Positions 11,546-24,455 of a stretch of 64,000 nucleotides of DNA are shown here, in pieces. A program made the translations under genes and the position numbers. The notes below the pieces were generated by a model. It saw only the letters and a list, made by a program, of their open reading frames with translations. It did not search any database and had not been told where the DNA came from. Source of the DNA: Linnemannia hyalina (taxonomy: Eukaryota; Mortierellomycota; Mortierellomycetes; Mortierellales; Mortierellaceae). Location: assembly GCA_019671135.1 (NCBI GenBank), contig JAHRHY010000014.1:928001-992000 (forward strand), in the 5' to 3' direction. Position 1 is the first letter of the stretch, and each line of letters starts with the position of its first letter.

Positions 11546-12230
11546 AGAAGTGTTCTTTTAGGATGACAACAAAACCAAAACCATTATCACATATCCCCAT
11601 TGTAATTTGTAGAACATAAAATCCCATAATACTTCAATGCTGCGACACCCCGAATTCTCTGTTCTCTGATTGTCTGTCTTTTTAAGGGGATTTTAAGTTC
11701 AAAATTTTGAGTGACGTAATGAATATCGTATCCTCGCACTTGTAATCTTGGCTGGCTGATCTCTCTCGACTTGAGTCCCTTTTTTGTTCATTGTCCTTTT
11801 TTTTTCACTCCCATCACGTACCGACGCCCTCCCTGACCTTCCCATCACCATCAACCAAAATCCTGGGAACAGGGAAAGGTAATAATAAAATAATTGCCCA
11901 TTCACCGTTACCGAGACATCATACCGCCACGTCACCTGCCATAGCATAACCAAACAGACAACTTGTGCAAAAGAAGAGTCTCGATTCATAATTAAAAGAG
12001 AGCAAGTGAATAAAAACGCGACAAAGGCAACTAACACGCGAAACCCCTTTGTCAACAGTCAACAACAATCACTTAGGACACAACCCGGGACACACCAACA
12101 CTGGGGAAGAATACATTGCTCGGAAAGGGACGACCTCAACAATCATCACAACAGCATCACACCCTACTCATCCTCTTCCCACCCACCTTCCACGTCCCAC
12201 CGCTCCCCACCCTCCACCTTATACTCGGTC
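11546..12230. other. intergenic: 3' flank and Tpr promoter
   Basis: The left part holds the GPI gene's 3' flank, with an A-rich stretch containing AACATAAAATCC near 11612. From about 12120 the sequence is C-rich and leads into the ATG at 12231. No gene was seen. Confidence 0.5.
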
Positions 12231-15200
12231 ATGGAGATGACGCCGACAGGCATCACGCTGAACGACCAGCAGAGGGACAGGATCGCTGGCCTGCTGGCCC
12301 TGGAGGTTCAGGAACTATCATCCATCTTTTTGCAACTCCAGGATGCAACCCAGGCTGCTGCGGCTTCGAACAAGCTCTTCCAGCAACTTGACGCTAGGGC
12401 AACCCAGCTTGCCGGAGCAGACTCCTGGAAAGTGGAAGCAGAGGAAGCCAAAGCCTCCCTTACAACGGAAAAGATTAATTATGGTATGCAACCCAGCCCC
12501 CCTCCTCCTCTTTGTCGACTCGAGGGATTCTTTCGTGTGGTTGCTGTCCCATCTGCCAAAGGACCGATTGATTAATGTATGGTCTGCCTGATTTTTTTAT
12601 AGAGCAACGCCTCCAGCAACAGGAAACCAAGAATAATGCGTTCAAGTCCCAACTCACAATAACACGGCAAAAGCTTCAAGCAAAAACAAAAGAGGCAGAA
12701 GAGTCTGGTATGTCCTGATCGTTATCATGGATGCCCTTCTGACTTTTTGTTAACGATGTCGCCACAATGCATCTGATGTCGATAAACAAAAAAAGCGATT
12801 GTAACCCAATTTACATGCTCGTTCTTGAAAAAACAATAGCCGCCAAAAAATCTGAATTGGAGGCACAGCTGTCGAATCAACATAGCGGATCGATGCATGC
12901 AAATGTCGAGCTCGAGGCTTCCAAGGCAAGGATCGAGGCTCTTGAAGGCGAGAAGAGAGAGCTTGTCGCGGCTTTTGATCGGAAGGTGGGCGAACTGGAA
13001 GAAATGAACAAGGACTATCAGGCCATGTCGACTCGCTATCAGGAGCTCCGGAAAGAGTCGTCCAAGCTTGAATCTGAGGCGCGCGAAGCCAAGGCTGCAG
13101 ATATGTCACGCAAGGTATGTCGTCAATTTCATTGAAAACTAGTTAGGAATATCATTGTTGTGGTTGCTTTGTAGTATAGAGCGCTGACTATGTATGTCTT
13201 TACACCTTAGCTTCATACGCAATCAGTGGAGCAGGAATTGGAATTGTTGAAGCAACGCGCAGAGTGGACTAACTCAGAATTGAAGGCAAAGTCGACAGAG
13301 TTCGCCAGTTTCAGGACAGACAAGTCGGCTCAGATTTTGAAGCTTCAGTCGGATCTCGATCAATCTCGTATGGAGGCGACATCAGCCAAGCAGTCCAACA
13401 CCTTCCACGAGAGACGTGTCCAAGAGTTGCAGACAAAGCTCGATGAGTCAAACAAATTGGCCAAGGACCTCGATGAGAAGAAGCTTATTCAGGAGGAGCA
13501 GTTCAGAACTGAGATTGAGACTCAGAGACGTCTTGGTGAACTTTGGGAGCGTGAGGCCAAGGACACCAAGGGTCGCATTGCAGATCTTGAAGGTATTCAC
13601 AACACCAGTGTGGTCTTGATGCACTGTGTCGTATTTTGCAAAGGATGTTAACATACTGGCATGCTTTGAACAAATAGAAACTCTGGATGATATGCAGCGC
13701 TCGCTCTCGGCCAAGGACTCTGAGTACCAAGAGACTCTTAACAGGATCTCGGAGGACAAGGTCGAGCTTCAGGTGCAATTGGAAAGGTCGTCTATTCAGA
13801 TCACCCAACTCAAGGCGGAGCAGAAGCGCGCCGAGGAATTGCTGAGTAAAGCTGGACTTGTTGGCGCTCCTGGAGCACCTGGCCACGATCTCGGACCTGT
13901 AAGTTCACCTTTGTGCCTATCTTTTTTTTTTTTTTTTGCTCTGTAGCGTTTTCAAGAAAGCATCACACTCACACTCGCACATATTGTCCTTTTGTAATTA
14001 TAGCTGGGAATTTTGTCACCTACTGCGGCTATTGCTGGACGCTCTCAAACAGCAGGACTGTCTCTCACTCAAGTTGTAAGTCGAACATCATGATTTGTGG
14101 TGGCGCACGGTGTGCATTCCGAACTGCTTAACGATCCCTAAACTAACCTTCACCTCTGTTTCCTCTTCTCGTGATAGTACACTCGCTACATGGACCTTCA
14201 AGCAGAGTATGCCCAGCTCAAGGCCGAGAACACTCGCTTGGAAACCTCGATGAATGATATTGTCACGGAACTCTCTGATGGAGTAAGTGCATACGTACAT
14301 ATCTGCTATCTAAGACAAACCATCTGATGTCATCAAACAAAGTATCAGTATTTGACGACAAGTTTTGACTCTTTTTTTTATAGGCTCCTCTCATTCGCGA
14401 GCAGCAACTAGAATATGAGCGCGTTAGCAAGCATAACGAGGAACTCTCGACTCAGCTGGAGACATGCAAACAAGAAAAGGAGCAGCTGGCCTATGGCGCA
14501 AGCCAAGCTGTGGCTCAATTGGATGGTGTGGTCAAGGAACGCGACTTGCTGCACAGGGAGAGCCAGGACATGGACCGTCAGGTTCAGAACTTGCTGTGGA
14601 GACTCAGGGCACCCAACGCCCCTCAGTCACTTGCTCCAGAATCGACCCTTCCTTCGAATAGTGAGGGATTGACGGATGCCGAGAAGGTTATTAACGATCA
14701 TCTTGTGCTCTTTGCCGACCTTCAGAGTTTGCAACAACAGAACAAGAAACTCCGTCAAGCTGCCCGGGAGATGGCCCAGGAAAGAGAGAACGCTGAGGGT
14801 GCTCAGGCCCAAGCAAGGAGACAGGAGGAACAGGAGGCCCTCGAGGAGGCCGGAGTCATCATCGAGAGCATGCGCGAGCAGATTGGCAGCAAAGAGTTGC
14901 AGTTGACGACCTACAAGCAGGAAGTAGACATGTTGCGCCGCATCCTCAGAACTTCCAACATCCGCCATGTCCCCGCTACTGAAATCATCGAGACACCGGT
15001 CGCAGGGACATCAGATCAGCCAACGGAGACTGCAGCCCAAACCGTTAACGGTGACACTACCAACTACCCTGCTATCTTGACTGAGCTGCAAAAGACCTTT
15101 GACGACTACCGGACCCAGACCGTTATCGATATCAACCAACTCAAGGATGACCTTCAGCGAGCCCAGTCGGACAGTTCGAACCACAGGATCCAGCTTGGAC

Positions 15201-18200
15201 AGGCCAATGCCCAGATCAAGGCCTTGAACGAGCACCAGTTGCGTTTGATGGAGAACAACAACCACCAGATGACCGAGATGACCGAACTCAGGAAACAGTA
15301 CTCCACTCTGCACGAATCTGCGACGAGACGCGATATCTCGTACGAGAACTTGGCCTCCGAGCTCGATAGTGAACGCGAATCGGCCTCTCAGCTCACGGTA
15401 GAGGTGAACCACCTTAAGACGGAGAAGGCCTTGTGGAAATCTTTCGAGACTCGTTTGATTGAGGAGAACCAGGCGTTGGTCAAGGAGAAGGGCAACCTGA
15501 ACGATCTCCTTCGCACTGTGCAGAACTTGACGACCGAAATCGAGCGCGGCAGCGAGGAGACCACGCGCCGACTTGAGAGCACAGTCACCAACAAGGAGCG
15601 GGAGGTCGAGACTCTCAAGGAGAAGTTGAAGGAGGAAGTCGAGTCTGGCAAGCGCCTGCGCGACCGCCGCGAGGTGGAGTCCAAGGAGTGGCAGGGCAAG
15701 ATCGATACCCTGACTTCTGAGTACCAGACTTCCCGTGAAGCCCTTATTGCTGCCAAGACTTCCCTCGAGCACACTAAAGCCAAGGTTGATGACCTCACGA
15801 AGGAAATCAAGAGCCGCGAGGAGCAGCTGGCTATCTACCAGCAGAAACCTGCAGGCGCCGAGTCTACCGAGGCCAGCCGCGAAGAGCAGCTTATTGCCCA
15901 GGTCGCTCAGCTTCGTGGTGAATTGTCGCGTCACCAGGCCGAGGCTGCTAGCAACCGCGAGCACCTCGCTCAGTTCCAGGCCATCAGTCAGACCAATGAG
16001 GATCGTCTTGCAGAGATGACGGCTACTTTCGAGGAGTTCAAGAAGTCCCACGACCAGAAGATAGAGGAGAGCGCCCAGACCATCAAAACCCTGGAGACCA
16101 AGTTGGCAAGTGCAGAGGAACGCGCACAGACCTCAGCCTCAAACATGGTGGATATGCAGAACCAGGTCGATCAGGAGCGTTCGGCTTGGAGGAAAAACAA
16201 GGAGGAACTCGAGGCGAGGTTGCAGTCGCTGGAGAACATCAAGATCCAGATGAACGCTGTCGAGAACCGGTACAAGAACGAGCTCCGTCACCAGGGTAAC
16301 CTTACCAGGGAGGCTCACGAGAACTACGAGCGCGAGCTGATGAACCACGCCAAGGACATGGAAGCACTCACCAAGCTCAAGGAGAAGCACACCATGCAGA
16401 CGACTGAGTTGGAGAGGTTCAAATATCAGGCCGAGAATGCCGCGTCCAACCTGCAGTCGGCCGAGATCGCTTGGGAGGGACAAAAGTCGATCTTGCAAAA
16501 GAACTTGTCAGAAGTCGAGAAGCGCTGCACCGAGCTCAAGGACCAGAATGAGAAGCTCCATCGTCACTTGGAGGACGTCAGTGCCCAGGCTTTGTCTATT
16601 CAGCAACGTGCCAATGCCCAAGTCTCTTCTGTTGAGACTGGAGAGGGCGCTTCGACTACTGACGGCGAGAATGACGTCAAGGAGTCTCCCGAGCGTCAGC
16701 TGGCCGAGTTGCGCGACGTCATCCGCTATGTCCGTCGTGAGAAGGAAATTTTGGAGTGCCAGCACGAATTGAACCTCCAGGAGTCCCGCCGCCTCAAGCA
16801 GCAGCTTGATCAGACCAACAAGTCGCTCGAGGAGACCCGTGCCTTGCTCTCGGATGAGCGCAACCTCCAGCAGGAAGCTATTGTGTCCAAGGAGTTGCGT
16901 GAGCGCTTGACCGAGAAGGCGAACCAGCTCAGCGTCATTCGCGACAGCAACACACTTCTTCGTGCCGAGAACCAGAAGTTGCTCCGACAGGTTCAAGTTT
17001 TGGAGAGCAATGGTCGCCATCTGTCGGCCAAGATTGGTCCACTGAACGCACGCGTCCTTGAGGTGGAGGCCGAAATTGAGCTCAGGAAGCAAGAGCAGAC
17101 GCAGATTGGCGAGGACAGAGACCGCTGGAGAACGAGGGCTGTCGAGATTATGGCCAAACATGACCGCATTGATCCAACCGAGTTCCAGGAGCTCAAGGAT
17201 GCCAATGAAAAGTTCAAGATCGAGGCAGCTGAAAACGCAACGGCGCTGGCTGCGCTGAAGACTGAACAGGAGGCCCTTCAAGCTCGTGTGGAGGAGACCC
17301 AGGGCAAGCTTAACAAGATGACTCAGAACGCTCAGCTTTGGCGCAAGAGGAGCTTGGAGGAAGCTACCAAGCTCAAGACCAGCCATCAAGAGGTTGAGGA
17401 TTCGAAAGCTAAGCTCACGCAGCTGGAGAAAGCATTGGAGGAAGTCAACACTAGAGCTGGCTCGCAGGATCAAGTCAGCAAGCGCGACAGAGAGAATGTT
17501 CAGAAGTCGCTTGACCAACTGTCGAAGCTCAAAGAGAAGCTGGAGACTGAAAACAAGGAACTCAAGGATAACAAGGAAGTGATTGAGAAGAACTTTGAGA
17601 CCATCAAGGTAAATGACAACTCTGTTTTGTAAAATGTTTTTGTCGCGAGATGTGATGGAAAAAGAAGTCTCTGTTTTAACAATTCTTATCATTTTCATTG
17701 TTTATCTCTAAACAGGACCGCCTTCAACTCAGCATCGCCCGCAACAAGCAGCTTGTCGCCAAGTCGGTATGTTCTCGTTCCTGATGCAATGATTTCTTAT
17801 TATTCTTAATATTTGCCCGCCATGCTAATGTTGATGGTGTAATCGATTGATTGCGTTATTAGAGAGAGCTGCAGGCTCAGAACAAGACGCTGACGGAAGG
17901 AGGAGCTGTAGCCGCGACACCAGCGGATACTCAGGCACTTGTCGATGCTGCCGTTAAGGAGAAGGAGGCGGAGTTGGAGAAGAAGTATGCGTCACAGGCA
18001 GCACAGGCAGCACAGGCCCCAGCCCCTGGTTCTTTGACTCCAGCAGAAGTCCAATCCCGGATAGACGAGGAGAAGAAGAGACTGGTGACAGAATTGACAC
18101 ACAGGCACGAGGAAGCGATCAAGAATCGCGACAAAATGGCTGAGATGCGACAGCAGATCAAGATCCAGACCAAGGACAAAGAGATTGCCAACCTCAAAGC

Positions 18201-19707
18201 CATCCTAGCCGCTAACGGCCAACCTGACGCTTCCAAGAAGACCCCTCTCTCCACTGGCGCTACTGCCTTCACACCGACCCAACCTGGCGCTGGCTCCATG
18301 CGACCACCTGCTCTTGGTCGCGGCGCACGACCACCCCCAGGAGGAGCACTCGCCCCATCGCCAGGTAACTCTGCACCGGCAGCCCGTCCTGGGGCTGGCC
18401 TTCCTGCCCGACCTGGACAAGCGAATGCACAGCTAAACCAGACTCCTGGCCAGTCACGCCTTCGTCCACCATTTGGCGCGCGGAATGCAGCTGCCATTTC
18501 GAACGCCACAGCTCAGCCAACAGCCACAACTGCAACTCCAGCCTCGAAACCTGCCGCTCCTGCTGAGACCACAGTTTCTGAACCTGTACCTACGATCACT
18601 GCCACTCCAGCGCCAACACCAGTCGCACCTACATCTGCCCCCCTCGGTGGGCAGGCCTCAAGGCCGGTTCTGATCAAACGTCGCCGCGAAGATGACTTGC
18701 CTACCAACCTTTCACAGGCCGTTACCGCTCCCGCGACTACTACCTCGCCCGATGCTGCTTCAGAAACGAGCAGTCCTGCAGGTGATTCAGGCGCCGCATC
18801 TGCAGCACCCGAGGCCAAGGCCATGTTGCTCAAGCGACAGCGACCATTGCCCGTCGTTGAAAGTGCCTCGAGCCCCACTTCCGCAGCTGTGACAAGTCCC
18901 TCGGAACCTAAGGCCCAGGCAGTGAACATTCAACGGAAACGAGTGACATCTGTGGTGGATACCTCCGAATCTCAGACTGTTCAGGAGACGATTGCTCACG
19001 AAGCCCATGGAGAAACTGAGACCATCACGCACACGGAAATTTTGACGACCGAGACTTTAACGGCTCCTTTGTCTGCTGTGCCCCATGGTCAAAAGCGTCG
19101 TCATGAGGCAACGGAGAGTGTTCAAGAAAACATCACTGTTGTCTCAACACCCAACCCCTCGGATCTTGAGGAGCTGGAGGAGGTCCTGACGCCAGAGGCA
19201 GCCCAAGAGTCCACAGCTATGGATGTGGACGAGGTTCCCCCTGTCAAAAGACAGCGACCTAGCAGCCAAGTGACGGTGACTGAGATTGAGGAGGAGCATC
19301 CTGCATCTCCAAAGGAGTCATCAGCAACAACAGCCTTGCCTACCACTCCTGGGCCGATGACTGACCTTGAAGACACTGACATTGAGGAGCACGGAACGGA
19401 AGTCACGACAACAGCAACAGGAGAGGTTGAGTCTGACGGATCAGCAGAGACCAAGGCGGTGGACGAAGATGTGCCAGAGATGTCCGCCGGTGCAACTACG
19501 GCAGCAGATCACTCATTGGAGGAAGATCTTGACGAGGGACTTGAAGGTGGTTTTGAAGCAGGAGCAACGACGGACCTGGGTGCAGAGGAAGAGGAAGAGG
19601 TGCACACACCCCAGGGCACGTATGCTGAGGAGGGAGAGCTGGATCTTGATCTCGAGGGTCACCGGGACCAGGACCCCGAAGGAGAGGGTTCAGAATCGAC
19701 AGTTTAG
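12231..19707 (+). CDS. Tpr/Mlp1-type nuclear-basket nucleoporin
   Basis: Ten exons: 12231-12483, 12603-12707, 12840-13114, 13211-13592, 13678-13898, 14004-14075, 14178-14282, 14384-17608, 17716-17766 and 17863-19707; all phases agree, giving 2177 residues, close to animal TPR. Residues up to about 1700 are almost continuous heptad coiled coil. Signature blocks of the family are visible: LRDVIRYVRREKEILE near 1245, LSVIRDSNTLLRAENQKL near 1325 and RWRTRAVEIMAKHDRIDP near 1385. The last 450 residues are disordered, Pro/Ala/Thr-rich and then acidic, with five short basic KR-rich motifs. Tpr and Mlp proteins build the nuclear basket, dock mRNA quality-control factors and hold Mad1/Mad2. Most introns cluster in the 5' quarter while one 3.2-kb exon carries most of the rod. 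Confidence 0.95.
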
Positions 19708-20195
19708 AAAGGGGGGAGGTGATAGAGAGGAAACCGTACATTAGCACACGCACAACCACAAGCACCAGCAAAAGAAAGAACTATTCATTTCTCTTTTCCA
19801 GGACATGCGAGAATCCTAGCCTCATGCTAGAGACGGGTTGGGTGGGCAGAGAGTGGGGGCTAGTGTGTGTTGATTCCGATATCCGTTTTATCCTGAGTTA
19901 GGCATTACAGCTGTCTTACCATGTCTTCATGTAATATACTCTTTTTTCATTGTAACCTTTGCTGCTTGCATTGCCTTCTCTTGCCCTTACTTCACCAGTT
20001 GCTTATACATTCGCCATTCATCCGTCGCTCCATCACGTTTGTTGCATTCATCATCGTTCATTTCGCTCGTTGACAGGTTTTAGTTGTTGCTATTTTGCGA
20101 ATTTGATTTTCGTATATCCTTCCCACTACAACAACCTCCTTGTACCTGAACTTGGCCCCTGCCAATCTCTCTCACACATACATATCTGACCCTCA
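19708..20195. other. intergenic between Tpr and kinase genes
   Basis: The Tpr 3' flank on the left, then a CT-rich leader of the kinase gene from about 19960. Nothing else was seen. Confidence 0.5.
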
Positions 20196-20573
20196 ATGAC
20201 GCTATCAAAGATCCCTATTCCTGTTACACGAGATCGACAACAGCAACGACCGCTACTGACTGCCGTCAATCCCCTTACGCCCAACAAACACAACTCCACA
20301 ACGTCCCAAATATCATCGACATCTACCTCATCAGCACCCTTCACGAACCGAGGCCTTCAGGAACCACCCAAACATAATGTCAGTATCAATGGCAACTCTG
20401 TCGGGCAACAACAGAGGTCTCGTTCTGCCTCTGATAGCTTGTCTGTAATTTTTGCCGGTTCGTCTACCTCTACAGCGTCGCCTGGTAATCATGATGTAGG
20501 GAATATCGTCGATTCAACAGTGCCTACCACGGCAGATAAGAAAGGTGGTCACAGCCAGCCTGGACAACAACAA

Positions 20574-20609
<36 letters not shown>

Positions 20610-23600
20610 AAGCAGCAGAGATTGAGATTCGAGTCGTGGAACCACGGTTGTATTCAGGGTCGTGGAGAGGTGGCCCAGAAGGACGATCAGGAAGCGGATG
20701 ATGCCTTCGAGACGAAGAGTTCTTCAGAATACCATTTTCAGCATCAGTCTTATAGTTGGCAGCAACCACAACCACAACCACAACCACAACAAATACAGCA
20801 TCATCAACAACAGCGACAGGTACCACATAATGGAGAAGGTGGTCGAGACACGGGCACTACAGTTGGCAGTCGGAGATGTGTGCTGGAGCAGGAGCGAATC
20901 GGGAATAGCAGAGATGGAGACAGTAGCGGTGGTGAGGAAGATGAGGAGGAGGGACAGCGAGAGTCGCCGACGACATCTATCCCCGGATCATGCGTCTTCA
21001 CAGACTTCCAGGATAATGAGGAAGACGAAGGAGAGGAGAACTCTCAGGAGGGACAGCAATCCAATAACCGCACTGTTGTTGGAGGGATGGCAACTCTGGC
21101 TGGTCAGGGGGATCATCCTATTGGTGCGACGGCAGGAGTTGCAAGAGTTGAGCGAATGCATGAAGTTCGAGAGGCTACCCCTGCGACACTCAGAAAGTGC
21201 CAAAGCACTCATGTTTGTAAGTATCACACCCTTTTATCGCGTGTAGTTCTGTCGCGTGTTTATTTGAACCGTTTGTAAACTGAAGCCTAAATGTTGATCG
21301 CGTCTTTGTTTTTGTGTTTTTTTTTGTTGGTAGATTTCTTGGACCATTACATCGATCTTCTGAGTTACCTAAAGAAGCGGCAGGAGCGAGTGCAAGAGTT
21401 CAAGAAGAACCTTGCTCGACAACACGTAAGTTTTGGCTTCTCGATCATATATCCTCGATCTCGTCTACAGTTGGGGTACTCTAAATCCCACTAAGCATAC
21501 GTTATCTATGCTTCTTTCTGCATGTAGAATCGATCGGAGCAAACGGACAGCAGGGCACGGGAAGAATTTCGCCAACAGGAAAGTATGTTCCTCCGCCAAC
21601 GCCGGACAAGAACACAGGCTATCCAATTCCAGATCCTGACCCAAGTAGGGCAAGGCGGATTCGGGGAAGTCTTCCTAGCCCGCAAGACAGACACGAACGA
21701 GCTCTGTGCGCTGAAACGCATGTCTAAGAAAAGCCTCCATCTCCAAGACGAAGTACAGCACATTCTGACCGAACGCGATGTCCTGACATCGACCAAATCC
21801 GAATGGCACGTCAAGTTGCTGTATTCGTTCCAAGATGCCGAGTATGTCTACTTGGCGATGGAGTTTGTCCAGGGTGGGGACGTACGGACAATGTTGACGG
21901 CTAGAGGTGTGTTGAAGGAGGAGGACACGAGGTTATATTTTGCAGAGATGGTGATGGCGATTGATGCATTGCACCAGCAAGGGTACATCCATCGAGATTT
22001 GAAGCCGGAGAATTTCTTGGTTGATGCCGGGGGGCATATCAAGTTGACAGATTTTGGATTGTCGAAGGGGCAGTTGGCCGAGGGTCGGATTGAGGTCATG
22101 AAGGCCAAGTTGAAGGAGGTCAAGGATAGTATGGAGCCGACGGTGCCGGTGCTGTTGAGACGTGGTGGGGGAGGATCTTCGGTGATGGGTCATGGGCTTG
22201 GGCAAGGGTTGGAGGGTGGGATGATGTTGGGAGGTGGAGGAATTGGAGGAAGGTTGGGAGGTGCGGGAGGAAGTTTTGCGAATTTGAATGGGATCTTGCA
22301 TAGGTCTCCGTCGCACATGATGTGGAATGGTGGAAACGGATCCATGTCGAATTTGGCACCAACACAACCGCCTCCAATGATCGGGAACAATAGTCTGTTG
22401 AACTTGCACGCAGGAGGAGGAGGGTCGACCAGTAACTTGACGGCAGTCGGTAGTGGTATGGGTTCTTTGGGGACTCCACAGATGCGACATCGACAACTTT
22501 TGCACCAGCATCACCATCAACAGCAACAATACCACAACCAACAACACCAACAACACCAACAAGCCCAGCAATCCCAACAACAGTCTCAGCAACAAGGAAG
22601 CAATAACATCGAGTACAAGAACGAAGGCATCCGCCGCGCATTCTCAATCGTCGGGTCCGCAGACTACATGGCCCCCGAGATCCTGACCAGCCAAGGTTAC
22701 GACTATGGAGTCGACTACTGGTCGCTGGGCTGTATCCTGTTCGAGTTCCTGTGTGGGTACAGTCCCTTCCAGGCCGAGGACACGCGACAGACGTGTGTGA
22801 ATGTGTGGCATTGGCGGCGGGTGTTGAAGAGACCTGTTTATGATACGGAGGAGAATCTGGAATTTAATTTGACGGATGATGCGTGGGATCTTATGACGAG
22901 GTAAGTTGATGTTGCTGCAGGTTGTTGTTTGTTGGTAAACGCGTGGATGGTGGATGGTGGAGTGTGGAGTAAGAGGCGAATGGTTTAGTAGAGCATGCAG
23001 GGTTGAGTAGGAGAGCATTTCTTTTGACACTTACTTTTTCACTAACGAACATGACCTTATTTGTTGTGATGGATATGGTTAGGCTGATTACGGACAGGGA
23101 CGAGCGATACACAACGTTACAACAGGTCAAGGACCATCCATGGTTTGCCGGTTTAGACTGGACCAAGTTGCGAGACATGGTAAGTCAGTCAGCCAACTTC
23201 CCACGCCATCCACACTCTGATTGAAAAGGGAGAGGGTGAGAAAATAGGGCGAAGGGAGCAATGATTTGAATGACCCAAAATAGAGCGAACAAGATCGTCA
23301 TGTTTGCTGTCTCCCCCTTTTGGGTCTAACACACACACCCTATGCCTATGCAAATGTAATAGGAGGCGAGCTTTGTGCCGGTGCTGTCGACGCCGATGGA
23401 TACGAGCTACTTTGACGATTTCTCGAATCCGGAGGATATGGTTTGGTATAAGGATGTGTTGTTAAGGCAGGCGCAGGTTGAAGATGCGGAGGAGAAGGCA
23501 GCCGAAGCTGAGCGGGGACAGGAGCCTTCTTCTCGGATGGATCGAGGTGGCGATAACGCGATTGGGTGCGGAGTTGGTGGTGATGGTAGTTCGGGGCCAT

Positions 23601-23680
23601 TGCCGTATATTCTGAGAGACCAGGACCCGTGGAAGAGTTCGTTTGTCGGGTTCACGTTTCGGCACCAGCAGCAGTGTTGA
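20196..23680 (+). CDS. NDR/LATS-family Ser/Thr kinase, Dbf2/Sid2 type
   Basis: Exons 20196-21216, 21334-21425, 21528-22900, 23083-23179 and 23363-23680; 966 residues, in frame throughout. The first 340 residues are disordered with a run of about 16 Gln at 124-139. Next comes the Mob-binding N-terminal regulatory region (FLDHYIDLLSYLKKRQERV and onward), then the kinase domain: GQGGFGEV near 412, catalytic Lys 434, HRDLKPEN with Asp 528, DFG 546 and APE 753-755. RAFSIVGSADYMAPE holds the activation-loop Ser, and the C-terminus ends in the hydrophobic motif FVGFTFR. TERDVLTSTKSEWHVKLLY is typical of Dbf2/Sid2 rather than Cbk1/Orb6. The family acts with Mob1 in mitotic exit and septation. About 200 residues separate DFG from APE, far more than usual for NDR kinases (tens of residues). 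Confidence 0.93.
20565..20620 (+). repeat. CAA/CAG glutamine tract
   Basis: Mixed CAA and CAG codons encode about 16 Gln in the disordered N-terminus of the Dbf2-like kinase. Codon mixing reduces slippage, so this tract is probably kept by selection at the protein level. Confidence 0.8.
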
Positions 23681-24455
23681 GATGCGAATTGGCCTTGAAA
23701 TAAAGGGGAAAGGAAGTCACACACTAAAAGTTTTCCCTTCCATCGGTGCGATAAGCATCCGTCCCCTTCTGTGTCCCTTTACACTTTCACTTTGTTTGTG
23801 TCAACTGTCAAGAGAGCTGATCTCACACTCCTCCATCAGCTGCAACAGTCCCGCAGCACTCATATTGTCATCACCACCCCCTTTGCTTCCTTACATCAAC
23901 ATACTCGTTCAGGCACCATCCTTCCTCCTTCCTCCTTCCTCCTTCCTCCTCCCTCCTCCCTCCTTCCTTGTTGGCCATCGCCAACTAGCATCCTTTCCAC
24001 CCTTGTCACCCTCAACCACAGCAACCAAAAGACCACACATTCAACCAAAGAAGAGATCACCTCCCATTGCGTCTGTTCTCCCGTTTAGTGTGCGCCCTTG
24101 TTGCTGTTGTTATTTTACGGCCCTCCTTTCTTCTTCCTCTTCTTCTTCTTCTCCACACTTTTCACACCTTCTTCCCTTCTTCTCTTCTGTCTCCTTCCTT
24201 TCCGTCAACAACGTCAACCCCCTGCCCCTTCCTTCTTCCCTTCTTATCCCTCGTCTTCCTTCCTTTATTCCTCTTCCTCACACTTGCGCTCACAGCCACC
24301 GCCACTGCTTAGACTGACATCGTATCCTCGTGGCGTTCATTTTCAACTCCACCCCCTTCTCAAAACACACCCACTGTAACTGCCCACGGACAACAACACC
24401 CAAAAGCCATCCTTCTCTTCTCTTTGCCAACCCTACTCTATCCAACCAAACCGAT
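23681..24455. other. intergenic, CT-rich
   Basis: The kinase 3' flank followed by about 600 bp of strongly CT-rich sequence, including four imperfect CCTTCCTCCTT units near 23923-23960. It leads to the start at 24456. Ser/Leu/Pro-rich frames here come from composition alone. Confidence 0.55.

Noticed and set aside
15011..17698. Minus-strand frames of up to 396 codons, Leu-rich
   Set aside because: Antisense of the Tpr coiled coil; Leu and Val runs arise from complementing Gln/Glu/Lys codons.
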